This document shows, in pieces, positions 7,988 to 17,470 of a stretch of DNA of 64,000 nt (within the stretch, counting starts at the first letter, position 1; every line of letters starts with the position of its first letter). The stretch is from Lachnospiraceae bacterium (lineage in GTDB: Bacteria > Bacillota > Clostridia > Lachnospirales > Lachnospiraceae): positions 1 through 64,000 of the forward strand of contig CABJAW010000005.1 in assembly GCA_902363665.1 (NCBI GenBank), in the 5' to 3' direction. The notes beneath the pieces were generated by a model, which did no database searches, was not told the origin of the DNA, and was given only the letters and a program-made list of their open reading frames with translations. A program made the translations under genes and the position numbers.

Positions 7988-9220
7988 ATGAGCACGAACT
8001 TTGACGTAAACAGGATCCGCGAGGATTTTCCGATTTTCAAAAATCATCCGGACCTTATTTATCTGGACAATTCGGCAACCTCCCAGAAACCATTTCAGGT
8101 GATCCGGGCGGTGACGGAGTTTTACGAAAAAAGCAATGCAAATCCGCTGCGCGGGCTGTATGACCTTGCGCAGACGGCGACAGAAGAATACGAGCAGGCA
8201 AGGGAAAAGGTGCGGAAATTCATTCACGCGGCAAGAGCGGATGAAATTATTTTTACGAGAAATGCAACGGAGAGCCTGAATCTTGCCGCATACAGCTTTG
8301 GTGATCTGGTGCTTCACGAAGGCGATGAAGTAGTTGTGAGCATCGCGGAGCACCACAGCAACCTGCTTCCGTGGCAGGCGGCGGCTGCGCGTCACGGCGC
8401 AGTGCTGCGTTACCTGGAATGCGATGAGAAGGGTAAGATTACAGAGGAAGCATTTCGGGCGGCACTGACAAAGCGGACGAAGCTGGTGGCAATCACGCAG
8501 GTCTCAAACGTGCTCGGCAGAAAGAATGATATCAAAACGTTTGCAAAGGCCTGTCATGAAAAGGGCATCGCGATCGTTGTGGACGGTGCTCAGAGTGTAC
8601 CGCACATGATGGTCGATGTGCAGGACCTGGATGTAGATTTTCTGGCATTCTCCGGGCATAAGATGCTTGCACCGATGGGGATTGGCGTACTGTACGGAAA
8701 GCATAAATACCTGAAGAAAATGCAGCCGTTTTTAAGCGGCGGAGAAATGATCGAATCGGTGACAAGAGAAAGAACTGTCTTTGCACAGCCGCCGCAGCGC
8801 TTTGAGGCGGGAACAGTCAATGCAGGCGGAGCAGTCGGACTTGGCGCGGCAATTGATTATATCAATGCGATCGGCTTTGAGCAGATTGAAAAGCAGGAGA
8901 GCATGCTCACGCAGCTTGCGGCAGAGCGGCTGCAGAAAATCCCGCATGTGCACCTCATCGGCTCAGACGATCCGGCTGAGCACCACGGAATTCTGACGTT
9001 TTCCATTGATGGTGTGCATCCGCACGATATCGCAGCCATTCTGGATGCGGATCACATCGCGGTGCGTGCCGGTCATCACTGTGCACAGCCGCTTCATCAG
9101 CATCTAGGCGTGATGTCGACAACGAGAGCGAGCCTTGGATTTTATAATACCGAGGAAGAGATCGTGAAATTTACAGACAGCGTAGCGCAGATCAGGAGGA
9201 AAATGGGCTATGATGAGTAA
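7988..9220 (+). CDS. sufS: cysteine desulfurase SufS
   Basis: 410 residues, a class V aminotransferase-fold PLP enzyme that takes sulfur from cysteine and passes it to SufU. The PLP lysine is K225 in FSGHKMLAPMG and the persulfide cysteine is C365 in RAGHHCAQPL. The latter context (short, with two histidines before the cysteine) is that of group II desulfurases. The start at 7988 follows AAAGGA; an in-frame ATG at 7952 is possible but lacks a ribosome site. It overlaps sufU by 11 bases, implying coupling of enzyme and acceptor. Confidence 0.96.
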   Translation: MSTNFDVNRIREDFPIFKNHPDLIYLDNSATSQKPFQVIRAVTEFYEKSNANPLRGLYDLAQTATEEYEQAREKVRKFIHAARADEIIFTRNATESLNLAAYSFGDLVLHEGDEVVVSIAEHHSNLLPWQAAAARHGAVLRYLECDEKGKITEEAFRAALTKRTKLVAITQVSNVLGRKNDIKTFAKACHEKGIAIVVDGAQSVPHMMVDVQDLDVDFLAFSGHKMLAPMGIGVLYGKHKYLKKMQPFLSGGEMIESVTRERTVFAQPPQRFEAGTVNAGGAVGLGAAIDYINAIGFEQIEKQESMLTQLAAERLQKIPHVHLIGSDDPAEHHGILTFSIDGVHPHDIAAILDADHIAVRAGHHCAQPLHQHLGVMSTTRASLGFYNTEEEIVKFTDSVAQIRRKMGYDE

Positions 9221-9647
9221 TACATTTTATAATGAGATTCTGACGGATCACAACCTGCATCCGGGTCACAAGCATGACCTGCCGGATGCAAACCTGGTGC
9301 TGGAGGGCGTCAATCCGAGCTGCGGCGATGATATCTGGCTGAAGCTGAAAGTCGAAAATGATGAGATTGTGGATGGCGCGTTTGTCGGGGACGGATGTGC
9401 GATCTCACAGGCATCGGCGGATATGATGCTCGACCTGATCATCGGAAAGAAAAAAGACGAGGCGTTAAAGCTTGCGGATATTTTTCTGCGGATGATCAGG
9501 GGCAGTGTGAGCGACGAGGAACTGGACGAACTTGAAGAAGCTTCTGTTTTAAAGGATATCGCGCATATGCCGGCGAGAGTAAAATGTGCGGTGCTCGGAT
9601 GGCATACGATGGAGGAGCTGCTCGGGGACGGAGAGGACGAGGAATAA
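9210..9647 (+). CDS. sufU: sulfurtransferase / Fe-S assembly protein SufU
   Basis: 145 residues with the SufU zinc/sulfur site: C38 and D40 in NPSCGDD, C63 in GDGCAIS and C126 in RVKCAVLGW. The insertion between C63 and C126 (about 18-20 residues more than IscU) marks it as SufU. In Firmicutes SufU is the zinc-dependent sulfur acceptor of SufS rather than a scaffold. The C-terminus is very acidic. Start ATG at 9210 or 9213 follows AGGAGG inside sufS. It is last in the operon. Confidence 0.95.
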   Translation: MMSNTFYNEILTDHNLHPGHKHDLPDANLVLEGVNPSCGDDIWLKLKVENDEIVDGAFVGDGCAISQASADMMLDLIIGKKKDEALKLADIFLRMIRGSVSDEELDELEEASVLKDIAHMPARVKCAVLGWHTMEELLGDGEDEE

Positions 9648-9818
9648 GTCGAAAATTTTTCAGACACGTTTTATGCAAGGGAGTCAATCAGGAGCAGGAC
9701 GGTGGATAACAGACTCAAAATAGAAGGAAGATGTGGAAAAACACAAATACAGGTTTTTCATCACAGCTATTATTACGAAGGATATAATACGTTTCAGACA
9801 GAAAAATTGTAAAAGGAA

Positions 9819-9872
9819 AGCAGAAAGCCGTCGCCCTGGCAAAATGTGTTTGCCGGGCGGCGGCCTTCTGCT
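9819..9872. terminator. bidirectional terminator between sufU and the XRE gene
   Basis: A long stem (AGCAGAAAGCCG... at 9819 pairing with CGGCCTTCTGCT ending 9872) with loop near 9842-9848 lies between convergent genes. It starts right at the stop codon of the minus-strand regulator and is flanked by A-rich and T-rich runs usable on the minus strand. The stretch 9648-9818 holds no recognisable gene. Confidence 0.7.
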
Positions 9873-10198
9873 TACAGCTCCTGCCCCGCGAGCCAGTCCA
9901 GAAAGCTCTGCGTCAGAGAAAGCTTTTTCGTATCAAAAGTGCGAAGCGGTTCAGCGACCGTTTTCCAGTCCGGATCATCGTCCCGGAGCGTGCCGACGAG
10001 AAATTCATCCGGTGTCGTATCAAGCGCGGCAGCGAGCCGCATAATCACCTCAAGTGAGGGAATCGAAACACTGCGTTCAATATTAGAAAGATATTTATAA
10101 CTCAAATCTGCTTTTTCTTCTACTTCGGACTGTTTCAGTCCCAGTTCTTTTCGCCTTCGGGCAATCCGTTTCCCAATTTCGCCATAATCTAAAGTCAT
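9872..10198 (-). CDS. XRE-family transcriptional regulator
   Basis: 108 residues with a clear N-terminal Cro/C1-type helix-turn-helix at about 7-62 (GKRIARRRKELGLKQSEVEE, then LSYKYLSNIERSVSIPSLEV). The C-terminal 40 residues are polar and unassigned. A ribosome site (CAGGAGG) precedes the ATG. It is transcribed toward suf and away from the protease genes. Targets are unknown; an adjacent protease cluster is the nearest candidate, but nothing in the sequence proves it. Confidence 0.88.
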   Translation of the reverse strand: MTLDYGEIGKRIARRRKELGLKQSEVEEKADLSYKYLSNIERSVSIPSLEVIMRLAAALDTTPDEFLVGTLRDDDPDWKTVAEPLRTFDTKKLSLTQSFLDWLAGQEL

Positions 10199-10257
10199 GT
10201 CTGCCTCCTGGTGTTCTCTTATGTAATCAATGGTAGTGTTCCTTTAATCATAAGTAA

Positions 10258-10518
10258 AAACCTCTGAATCTGAAAAAGCCGGGATGTGCTAAAATTACAA
10301 TTACAGATAAATTTAAAAAGGGTAAACAGACGAAAACGGTAACTAAAAGTTTTTGGGTTACTTCAGTAAAATATGAAAATCCATTTAAGGGAGTTATGTT
10401 TGATAGTACGAGCTATACAAGTAAATACAATAAATATTGTGGAGATCCAAAGACCATAGGTTTGAATATTTCCCGATTAAAAAGCATGGTGTTTAAGTAC
10501 AGCTTAAAATCAGATTGA
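10258..10518 (+). pseudogene. remnant of an Ig-like (BIG2-type) cell-surface domain
   Basis: An open frame of 86 codons without a start (PLNLKKPGCAKITITDKFKKGK, then VKYENPFKGVMF) resembles the end of a bacterial Ig-like group 2 domain followed by the KY.NP linker common in clostridial surface proteins. It sits directly upstream of the protease genes that carry the same type of domain, and is more A+T rich than they are. It appears to be the decayed tail of a further member of this family. The rest of 10519-10716 is non-coding. Confidence 0.4.
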
Positions 10519-10791
10519 AAAAAGGAACTGGCGTAATTATATCTCTGAAAAATACCAAAACAAAAATATGTGAAGATATGTTATTTTATGTGAAATAGCG
10601 ATCAGGGTTTCAGTTTAAGGAATATACACATTATCCGCTTTTCAATAAAACTGCTGTTCCAACAAAAGGAAAACTACACTCCCGCGTGTTTTCCCCATTG
10701 CATCCTCCGGTCAGATTTGCTACTGTATCAATATAAGGAAGAGATTGGTTTCACAAAACAAAGCAAAACAAGGAAGGGAGGAAATGCAAAA

Positions 10792-12999
10792 ATGAAATCA
10801 GGAAAAAAACGGCTTATGCAGTTTCTGATGCTGTGCGGTCTGCTCGGTATTTTTATGATGCCGACACAGGCAGCTGCAAAGACTGTACAGAGCGGAAGGG
10901 ACAGCAATGGGACTTCGGTTACGAAAACCCAAAATTATGAAGAGTTTGCCAAAGCGACAGCGGCGCTGGTAAAGGAAAACCAGGGGAATTATGATGCGCG
11001 GGCGGCTTCTAAAAACCGCTTTTTCGCGAAGCGCCTGATCGTAAAATCAAACGGAAAATCACTTGATTTTTCAAAGTTAAATGCGACGGCGGCAGTAAAA
11101 GGACCGAACGGGCTTTACGTTGTACAGTTTGCATCGGTTGCGGCGACGGAAAATGCAATGCGGACGATCGAAAGCTGGTCTGGTATCAAATATGTGGAGC
11201 CGGACAGCCTGTCCCATGCAGGAGGGGAAAAGACGGCGCGGGTGGAAGGAACGATTCCGGAAAATGATCTGGCGCTGAACGGAGAATGGTCTCTGGGAGA
11301 AGATTCGCAGGATGAGGATACGAACAGCCCTATGTCAGGCCTGGCAGGCGTTTCAGAAAGTCTGGCCGCCGGAAATACGGCGCTGATGGATTCAGTGAAA
11401 TTCAATTCCTGGGGGGTTGAATGGATCGGAGCGGATTCCTATGCAAAAAATGTGGCGGCGCGGACTTCTTCCTCAATCAAGGTAGCGGTTGTAGACAGCG
11501 GTGTGGATCAGACGCATCCATTCCTGGAGTCGAGGGTTACGTCGGATGGCTACGATTTTGTGGATGTCGACAGCAATCCATATGATGAATTCGGTCATGG
11601 AACCCACGTATCGGGAATCATCGTAGACTGTACGCCGGGCGTAAAGGTGAAGATTCTTCCGGTGCGTGTGCTTGGGGCAGATGGCAATGGCTGGAATTCT
11701 GTGATCAGCTCCGGAATCTATTATGCGGTGGAGCGCGGGGCCAAGGTGATTAATATGAGCCTGAATGGCGACTGCACACAGGATGAGGAAGATGCGATTG
11801 ATTACGCAGTGCAGAAAGGTGTCACTGTAGTAGTAAGTGCCGGAAACAAAAACGAGGATGTGGTAAAAACATATAACTGCCCGGCGCATAAGAAGAATGT
11901 GATTTGTGTCGGTGCGATTGATTTAAGAAATGTAAAAGCGGACTTTTCAAACTATGGAAGCACGCTGGATGTCGTGGCACCTGGTGTCGGAATTTACAGC
12001 TGTGTGCCAGGCGGTTATTATGAGAGCTGGGACGGTACCTCCATGGCTACGCCGCATGTGGCTGCGCTGGCAGCAATGGTGAAACTGGTGCATCCATCCT
12101 ATTCACCGGCTCAGGTTGAAAAGACGATCAAAGCGCACTGCAAAGACCTCGGACCGAAGGGACACGGCTACGGCGTTCCGCAGTTTGCATCGGTTGACCG
12201 TGTGATTGATGTAAAATCAGTGACACTGAATAAGACGAGTGTTACCGTAAAAGCAGGACAGAAGTACACCTTAAAAGCAACGGTTTCTCCGTCCAATGCA
12301 ACGAATAAAACGATTACCTGGCGCAGTGCAAATCCGAGTGTGGCGACGGTAAGCGGAGGCGTGGTGACGGCGAAAAAGGCCGGAATCGCCACGATCACAG
12401 CGAAGAGCGCGAATGGAAAGCAGGCCACCTGCAAAGTGAAGGTGACATCAGCTGTAAAGCCTGCAGCGCCGATCCTTACGCACGGTTCTATGAACCGGGA
12501 CGGAAAACTCAGTCTTGGCTGGAACGCAGTAAATGGAGCGAGCGGCTACCGGGTAAATTATTACAATTATGGGACGGGTACAACGGGCACAAAATATTTA
12601 AGCGGAAAGACCAATACCGAGTGGACGATCACGCTGAACAAAAACGTGCTTTACCGTATTTCTGTCTGCGCATACCGGATCGAGTCCGGAGCGCGGGTTT
12701 ACGGGGCAACAAGACTTGCCTACGCTTCCGCACCGAGAATCATTCAGGGAGCAAATGCGACCAGTACGGCGATCACCTTAAAATGGGCGAAATTGAAAGG
12801 GATCAATGGATATTATATTTACCTGTCGGCCAGCCGTGATTCCGGTTATACGAGACTTGCACGGCTTTCCGAAAATGCAGTCTCCTACCGGGTGACAGGA
12901 CTTGGCGCTGAAAAAACGTATATCCGGGTAGTGCCGTATAAGCTTGTAAATGGAAAGGCAGTAACACTTCCGCATGAAATAACAACTCTTTCCCGCTGA
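10792..12999 (+). CDS. secreted subtilisin-like serine protease with Ig-like and FN3-like modules
   Basis: 735 residues. A signal peptide (about 1-29, KKRLMQF...TQAAA) is followed by an inhibitor_I9-like propeptide (about 75-145, ending KYVEPDS), a peptidase S8 domain with triad D235 (VVDSGVD), H272 (GHGTHVSG) and S417 (GTSMATPH), a BIG2 Ig-like domain (about 475-555, VSPSNATNKTITWRS) and two fibronectin-III-like repeats. No LPXTG or membrane anchor is seen, so it is probably released or held by the modules. I choose the ATG at 10792 after AAGGGAGG; an upstream in-frame ATG at 10717 would bury the signal peptide. It is followed by a terminator and a homologous protease gene. Confidence 0.93.
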   Translation: MKSGKKRLMQFLMLCGLLGIFMMPTQAAAKTVQSGRDSNGTSVTKTQNYEEFAKATAALVKENQGNYDARAASKNRFFAKRLIVKSNGKSLDFSKLNATAAVKGPNGLYVVQFASVAATENAMRTIESWSGIKYVEPDSLSHAGGEKTARVEGTIPENDLALNGEWSLGEDSQDEDTNSPMSGLAGVSESLAAGNTALMDSVKFNSWGVEWIGADSYAKNVAARTSSSIKVAVVDSGVDQTHPFLESRVTSDGYDFVDVDSNPYDEFGHGTHVSGIIVDCTPGVKVKILPVRVLGADGNGWNSVISSGIYYAVERGAKVINMSLNGDCTQDEEDAIDYAVQKGVTVVVSAGNKNEDVVKTYNCPAHKKNVICVGAIDLRNVKADFSNYGSTLDVVAPGVGIYSCVPGGYYESWDGTSMATPHVAALAAMVKLVHPSYSPAQVEKTIKAHCKDLGPKGHGYGVPQFASVDRVIDVKSVTLNKTSVTVKAGQKYTLKATVSPSNATNKTITWRSANPSVATVSGGVVTAKKAGIATITAKSANGKQATCKVKVTSAVKPAAPILTHGSMNRDGKLSLGWNAVNGASGYRVNYYNYGTGTTGTKYLSGKTNTEWTITLNKNVLYRISVCAYRIESGARVYGATRLAYASAPRIIQGANATSTAITLKWAKLKGINGYYIYLSASRDSGYTRLARLSENAVSYRVTGLGAEKTYIRVVPYKLVNGKAVTLPHEITTLSR

Positions 13000-13003
13000 G
13001 TAT

Positions 13004-13065
13004 AAAACCTCATCTGTTCTTTTGGCTGTCTGAAAACAGGCAGCTGGACAGGTGAGGTTTTTTTT
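13004..13065 (+). terminator. rho-independent terminator after the first protease gene
   Basis: AAAACCTCATCTGT at 13005-13017 pairs with ACAGGTGAGGTTTT, with an inner GGCTGTCTG/CAGGCAGC helix and a run of eight T. It separates the two protease genes into independent transcripts. Confidence 0.88.
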
Positions 13066-13086
13066 GCGCGCATAGATGATTTGTAA

Positions 13087-13115
13087 TTGCACATATTGTC
13101 TTTCTTTGCTACAAT
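13087..13115 (+). promoter_or_regulatory. promoter of the second protease gene
   Basis: TTGCAC at 13087-13092 and TACAAT at 13110-13115 are 17 bp apart, about 40 bases before the start codon. Confidence 0.6.
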
Positions 13116-13156
13116 GATAAGAGAAGCAGAAAATTACCTTAGGGGGAGGTAGACGT

Positions 13157-15919
13157 ATGAAAACAACAAGGAAACTAACAAGATATCTGCTTGCGCTGTG
13201 CTGTATGCTGATGCTGTGGGCGCTCCCGGCACAGGCAGCGACACTTGGCAAAACGCAGATCACAAAAATTTCGGTGCGCAGTGCATCGGCGCTGGATGTA
13301 TCCTGGCAGAAGGTCAGCGGGGCATCCGGGTACGAGCTTTACCGGAAGAGCGGATCGGGAAGCTTTCAGAAGGTAGCATCTGTTGCCGGAATCAATCAGT
13401 GTACCTGCACGGATGGAAAGCTGAAAGCAGATACCCTGTATACGTATCAGGTACGGGCGTACCGCAGTGTCAGCGGCAAGAAGCAGTACGGCGAGCCATC
13501 GGCGGCAAAGAGTGCAAGAACGGCAGCGGAAGTCACTGCAGTCACACTGGAAAAAATAAAAAATATCAAAGTTGGGCAGTCTGCCATGCTTCGGGCGACG
13601 CTGCTCCCGGCAAAGGCGGTGGAGCGCGATCTGACCTGGAGCAGTTCCAATCCAGCCGTTGCATCGGTTTCTGCAAACGGAAAGATCTTTGGAGTATCAG
13701 CCGGTGAGGCTGTGATTACGGCACGCGCATCCAATGGGAAAAAAGCGTTCTGTAAGGTGACGGTTGGCTATACAAAGACATCCACCTTTGATGAGTTTGC
13801 CATGGCGTCAGTGGAAGTGATCAAAAACTACCAGAGTGCGGCAAGTGGTGACCGGGCTGCGGCGAACAACAGATTTTATTTACGGAGACTGATCGTAAAG
13901 AGCAACGGCAGGCCGCTTGATTTTTCAAAGCTGCGCGCAGCTGCTGTTGTAAAGAGCCCGGACAACAGGTATATGATACAGTTTTCTTCTGCAGCCGCAG
14001 CAGAAAATGCATACAATATAATCCGGAAATGGTCTGGCATTGTATATGTAGAGCCGGATTCCTATGTGGGGATTGAGGGAGAAGGAGGCACGAAACAATC
14101 AGCTTCCGGAAAGAATGTATTTAATGGAAGCACGGAAGTGGAAGAGGAGAACGCAGGAATTTCAGCTTACGATGCGTCAGATCCCGGTGAGTGGAGCACC
14201 GGAAGTGTGGATCTGAGTGCTACTCTGTCAGCCCTGGATTCTACCGAACTTTCCCTGACAAATACGGCGCTTGATTCCATCCAGTCGAACTCCTGGGGCG
14301 TCTCAAAGATCGGTGCGTCGGCATATGCAAAGCGCATCAGGGCAAAGACATCTGCTACGATCAAGGTGGCAGTTGTAGACAGCGGTGTGGACCGGTCACA
14401 TCCGTTTATCAAGTCAAGGGTTCTGTCCGGATATGACTTTATTGATGGTGATTCCAATCCGTACGATTATCACGGACATGGAACGCATGTATCCGGAACA
14501 ATCGTGGACTGTACACCGGGACTGAATGTGAAAATTTTACCGGTGCGTGTCCTGAATGCGAAAGGCGAAGGCTCTTCTTATGTGGTTGGGCTTGGAATTG
14601 AGTACGCAGTAAATCACGGGGCAAAGGTGATCAATTTAAGCCTTGGTGGAGGCTGCAGCAGCTATAAAGAAGACGCAATTAATTATGCGGTCCGGAAAGG
14701 TGTTACGGTCGTTGTTGCTGCAGGAAATGAGTATACCAATATTAACCGGGCGAGTGAGGGCTATCCGACGTGTCCGGCCCATATGAAAAATGTCATCTGT
14801 GTCGGGGCGGTAAACTCCAGCAACAGAAAGGCGGATTTTTCAAACTACGGAAGCACACTGGATGTGGTAGCACCGGGTGTCAGCATCCGGAGCAGCATTC
14901 CGGGCGGCTATTATGAGAGCTGGAACGGTACTTCGATGGCGACCCCGCATGTCGCGGCACTGGCGGCAATGGTGAAGCTGGCAAATCCGTCCTATTCACC
15001 GGCTAAGGTAGAGTCGACGATCAAGAGCCACTGCAAAGACCTTGGAAGCAAGGGCTGGGATCAGTATTACGGCTATGGCATTCCGAACTTTGCGAATGTC
15101 GGAGGCGGAAAGACAATCGCGGTTACAAAGGTATCCCTGAACAAAACAAGCGTTACAGTAAAGCGCGGAAGCAAGTATACCTTAAAGGCGACAGTTTCTC
15201 CGAGCAATGCAACCAACAAAAAGGTCACCTGGAGCAGTGCAAATCCGAGTGTGGCATCGGTAAGCAGCAGAGGCGTGGTGCTCGGAAAACGATCCGGTAC
15301 TGCGACGATCACAGCGAAAACGTCAAATGGAAAGAAAGCAACGTGTAAAGTCAAAGTCGTAAATCCGACGCCTGTGACAAAGCCTGGTGCGCCGACCGTG
15401 ACGTACCGTACGATGGATGACGACGGCTGGACTTATCTGACATGGCGCAAAGTAAACGGCGCAAACGGTTATCGCGTCAGATGCCTGAATTATCGGCAGA
15501 ATACAACAGCAGTGCAGTACTTAAGCGGAAGCTCCAATACAACCTGGTACCGCTGGCTTGATGAAAATACGGCATACCAGATCAGTATCTGCGCGTACAA
15601 GGTACAGAACGGAAAGCGGGTCTATGGTTCTACCAGAGCGCTCTATATGGCTGTACCGCGGAGCGTATGGGATTCGGATGCAAGCCAGACGGCACTCACA
15701 TTGAACTGGACAGCGCTTCGTGGCATCCATGGTTATCGGGTATACGCTTCTCTGTCTCCGGATTCCGGATATCAGCTTGCAACTACGCTTCCGGCAGGTG
15801 CGACAGCCGTTCGATTCACCGGACTTGGAAGTGCGCCTGTTTACGTAAGGATTATTCCATACCGGACTGTAAACGGAAAGAAAATGAATTTCCCATATAA
15901 GAATATCGTAATTTCTTAA
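13157..15919 (+). CDS. secreted multi-domain subtilisin-like protease (FN3-BIG2-S8-BIG2-FN3-FN3)
   Basis: 920 residues, with AGGGGGAGG before the ATG. A signal peptide (about 1-28, ending AQAA) leads to an extra N-terminal fibronectin-like repeat (about 30-120) and an Ig-like BIG2 domain (about 125-200) absent from the upstream paralogue. Then come the propeptide-like segment (RLIVKSNGRPLDFSKL), the S8 domain with D408 (VVDSGVD), H444 (GHGTHVSG) and S593 (GTSMATPH), a second BIG2 and two more fibronectin-like repeats. The domains in front of the propeptide are unusual. It has its own promoter and a palindromic repeat after the stop. Substrate unknown. Confidence 0.93.
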   Translation: MKTTRKLTRYLLALCCMLMLWALPAQAATLGKTQITKISVRSASALDVSWQKVSGASGYELYRKSGSGSFQKVASVAGINQCTCTDGKLKADTLYTYQVRAYRSVSGKKQYGEPSAAKSARTAAEVTAVTLEKIKNIKVGQSAMLRATLLPAKAVERDLTWSSSNPAVASVSANGKIFGVSAGEAVITARASNGKKAFCKVTVGYTKTSTFDEFAMASVEVIKNYQSAASGDRAAANNRFYLRRLIVKSNGRPLDFSKLRAAAVVKSPDNRYMIQFSSAAAAENAYNIIRKWSGIVYVEPDSYVGIEGEGGTKQSASGKNVFNGSTEVEEENAGISAYDASDPGEWSTGSVDLSATLSALDSTELSLTNTALDSIQSNSWGVSKIGASAYAKRIRAKTSATIKVAVVDSGVDRSHPFIKSRVLSGYDFIDGDSNPYDYHGHGTHVSGTIVDCTPGLNVKILPVRVLNAKGEGSSYVVGLGIEYAVNHGAKVINLSLGGGCSSYKEDAINYAVRKGVTVVVAAGNEYTNINRASEGYPTCPAHMKNVICVGAVNSSNRKADFSNYGSTLDVVAPGVSIRSSIPGGYYESWNGTSMATPHVAALAAMVKLANPSYSPAKVESTIKSHCKDLGSKGWDQYYGYGIPNFANVGGGKTIAVTKVSLNKTSVTVKRGSKYTLKATVSPSNATNKKVTWSSANPSVASVSSRGVVLGKRSGTATITAKTSNGKKATCKVKVVNPTPVTKPGAPTVTYRTMDDDGWTYLTWRKVNGANGYRVRCLNYRQNTTAVQYLSGSSNTTWYRWLDENTAYQISICAYKVQNGKRVYGSTRALYMAVPRSVWDSDASQTALTLNWTALRGIHGYRVYASLSPDSGYQLATTLPAGATAVRFTGLGSAPVYVRIIPYRTVNGKKMNFPYKNIVIS

Positions 15920-15954
15920 CAAAATCGTGTCCTAAGCAGGACTAAACAGGCAGC

Positions 15955-15979
15955 AAAGCGGATTGCGAAGATCCGCTTT
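15955..15979. repeat. 25-bp REP-like palindrome, copy 1
   Basis: AAAGCGGAT and ATCCGCTTT flank TGCGAAG. It is one of about nine copies in the window and lies 36 bases past the protease stop, where it could also act as an RNA 3' hairpin. Confidence 0.8.
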
Positions 15980-16003
15980 GAATGCTTTGGAAATGATGCG
16001 GGC

Positions 16004-16032
16004 TTGACCGTGTCCGTACAGCGGAGTATAAT
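16004..16032 (+). promoter_or_regulatory. promoter of the small FN3-like protein gene
   Basis: TTGACC at 16004-16009 and TATAAT at 16027-16032 are exactly 17 bp apart, close to consensus. Confidence 0.8.
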
Positions 16033-16111
16033 CTACGGTTAAGAGGACACGGAAAAGTGCCCGGCCATGGCGGAAAAATCGAGAGTTCGTGAAAACGAAA
16101 GGAGAAACAGG

Positions 16112-16735
16112 ATGAGAAAGATCAAAAAATTATTTGCAGGAGTTGTGCTGTTTATGCTGGCAATGGCATTCAGCGTGACAGCATCGGCAGCAAGTTATCC
16201 GGACGCGCCGTATATGAAAGATAATTATGTATTTTCTGACAGCGGATATGTTCGGTTTGAGTGGACAAAGATAAGCAAAGCAAACGGATATCGCTTAAAG
16301 TTTCTTGATTACAGCAAGAAGAAAGTTACCACAAAAAATTTACCTGGAAATGGCAATACCTATTACAGCGGATATTTAAATCCGAACGCAGTTTATCGTG
16401 TCAGTGTTTGTGCATACAAAGTAAAAAACGGAAAGAAGTATTATGGAAATGAGCGCGGAGGATGGATTGCAGCAAAACGGGTGAATAAGACGGCCGCGTC
16501 AGGAAGAAACTGGATTACATTTAAATGGAATAGACTGTATGGCGCAAATGGGTATTATGTATACCGCTCCTACAGCCAGAATTCAGCAGGAAGAGTCTGG
16601 AAACGCTTATCCGGAACGGCAACATCCGTTCGCATTACCGGCGTTACGAAAAAAGAGTATGTCAGAATTGTGCCGTATAAGACGGTAAACGGTAAGAATT
16701 ACGGACTTCCATATTATACCCATATGATTTATTAG
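16112..16735 (+). CDS. secreted protein of two fibronectin-III-like repeats
   Basis: 207 residues from the ATG at 16112, which follows AAAGGAG; an in-frame ATG 45 bases upstream lacks a ribosome site. A signal peptide (about 1-28, ending TASAA) is followed by two repeats (about 33-105 and 110-200) that align with the C-terminal pair of both upstream proteases: GYRLKFLDYS, VYRVSVCAYKVKNGKKYYG, then GYYVYRSYS and VRIVPYKTVNGK. There is no catalytic domain. It may be an adhesin, a wall-binding or decoy partner of the proteases, or a product of domain loss. The mature protein is very basic. Confidence 0.8.
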   Translation: MRKIKKLFAGVVLFMLAMAFSVTASAASYPDAPYMKDNYVFSDSGYVRFEWTKISKANGYRLKFLDYSKKKVTTKNLPGNGNTYYSGYLNPNAVYRVSVCAYKVKNGKKYYGNERGGWIAAKRVNKTAASGRNWITFKWNRLYGANGYYVYRSYSQNSAGRVWKRLSGTATSVRITGVTKKEYVRIVPYKTVNGKNYGLPYYTHMIY

Positions 16736-16774
16736 ATTTAAGGGTGATCAGCCCTGCCATGGCAGAAAGCTCAA

Positions 16775-16823
16775 GATTCCCGCAGCTCTCCGGAATACGG
16801 AGACTGCGGGAATTTGTTTTTTC
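16775..16823 (+). terminator. strong rho-independent terminator
   Basis: ATTCCCGCAG..TCTCCG pairs with CGGAGACTGCGGGAAT around a GAATA loop (16775-16813), followed by TTGTTTTTTC. Confidence 0.9.
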
Positions 16824-16831
16824 TTCCCCTC

Positions 16832-16860
16832 TTGACCATGTTTCAAAAGGTGAGTATACT
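16832..16860 (+). promoter_or_regulatory. promoter of yqeY
   Basis: TTGACC at 16832-16837 and TATACT at 16855-16860 with a 17-bp spacer. Confidence 0.75.
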
Positions 16861-16948
16861 TGAATAAGGACAGAGGACAAAGTGGATCAAAGGCAGAAGA
16901 TACCTGTTTTGCCGTACACTTTGCCATAGAAAATGAGGAGGATGAGAC

Positions 16949-17386
16949 ATGGATATTGAAACACTCAGAAAAGATATGGTAGCAGCGATGAAGGCAAAAG
17001 ACAAACCGAGAAAGGAAGCAATCTCTTCCCTGGTATCTGCAGTCAAGAAGGCGGCAATCGACGAGGGATGCCGTGACGATATCCCGTCTGAGATGGTGGA
17101 TCGCGTGATCTTAAAAGAGCTGAAGACAGCAAAGGAGCAGATCGATACGTGTCCGGAGTCAAGAACGGATTTAAAAGAAGAGTATCAGTTCCGCTATGAT
17201 GTGATCTCCGGGTATGCACCGAAGCTTCTTTCCGCAGAGGAGGTAAAAGCAATCCTGACAGAGAAATTTGCGGACGTGATCGCAACAAAGAATAAAGGTC
17301 AGATTATGAAGGCGGTTATGGCTGAGCTGAAAGGCAAAGCAGACGGAAAGGTGATCAATCAGGTCGTTGCAGAGCTCTGCAAATAA
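16949..17386 (+). CDS. yqeY: GatB/YqeY-domain protein
   Basis: 145 residues, the standard length for the stand-alone YqeY family, with the typical start LRKDMVAAMKAKDK and end KVINQVVAELCK. The family is related to the tail domain of the GatB subunit of Asp/Glu-tRNA amidotransferase; a tRNA-binding role is assumed but the function is not established. GAGGAGG precedes the ATG. It is likely monocistronic or co-transcribed with the signalling gene 84 bases downstream. Confidence 0.9.
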   Translation: MDIETLRKDMVAAMKAKDKPRKEAISSLVSAVKKAAIDEGCRDDIPSEMVDRVILKELKTAKEQIDTCPESRTDLKEEYQFRYDVISGYAPKLLSAEEVKAILTEKFADVIATKNKGQIMKAVMAELKGKADGKVINQVVAELCK

Positions 17387-17470
17387 AATCAAGGCGGATA
17401 TGCGCGAGCCGTTTTGCTATTCAGATAAATGACACCGGATTTTCGGAAGAACAGGAGAAAGCTTGCCCTG

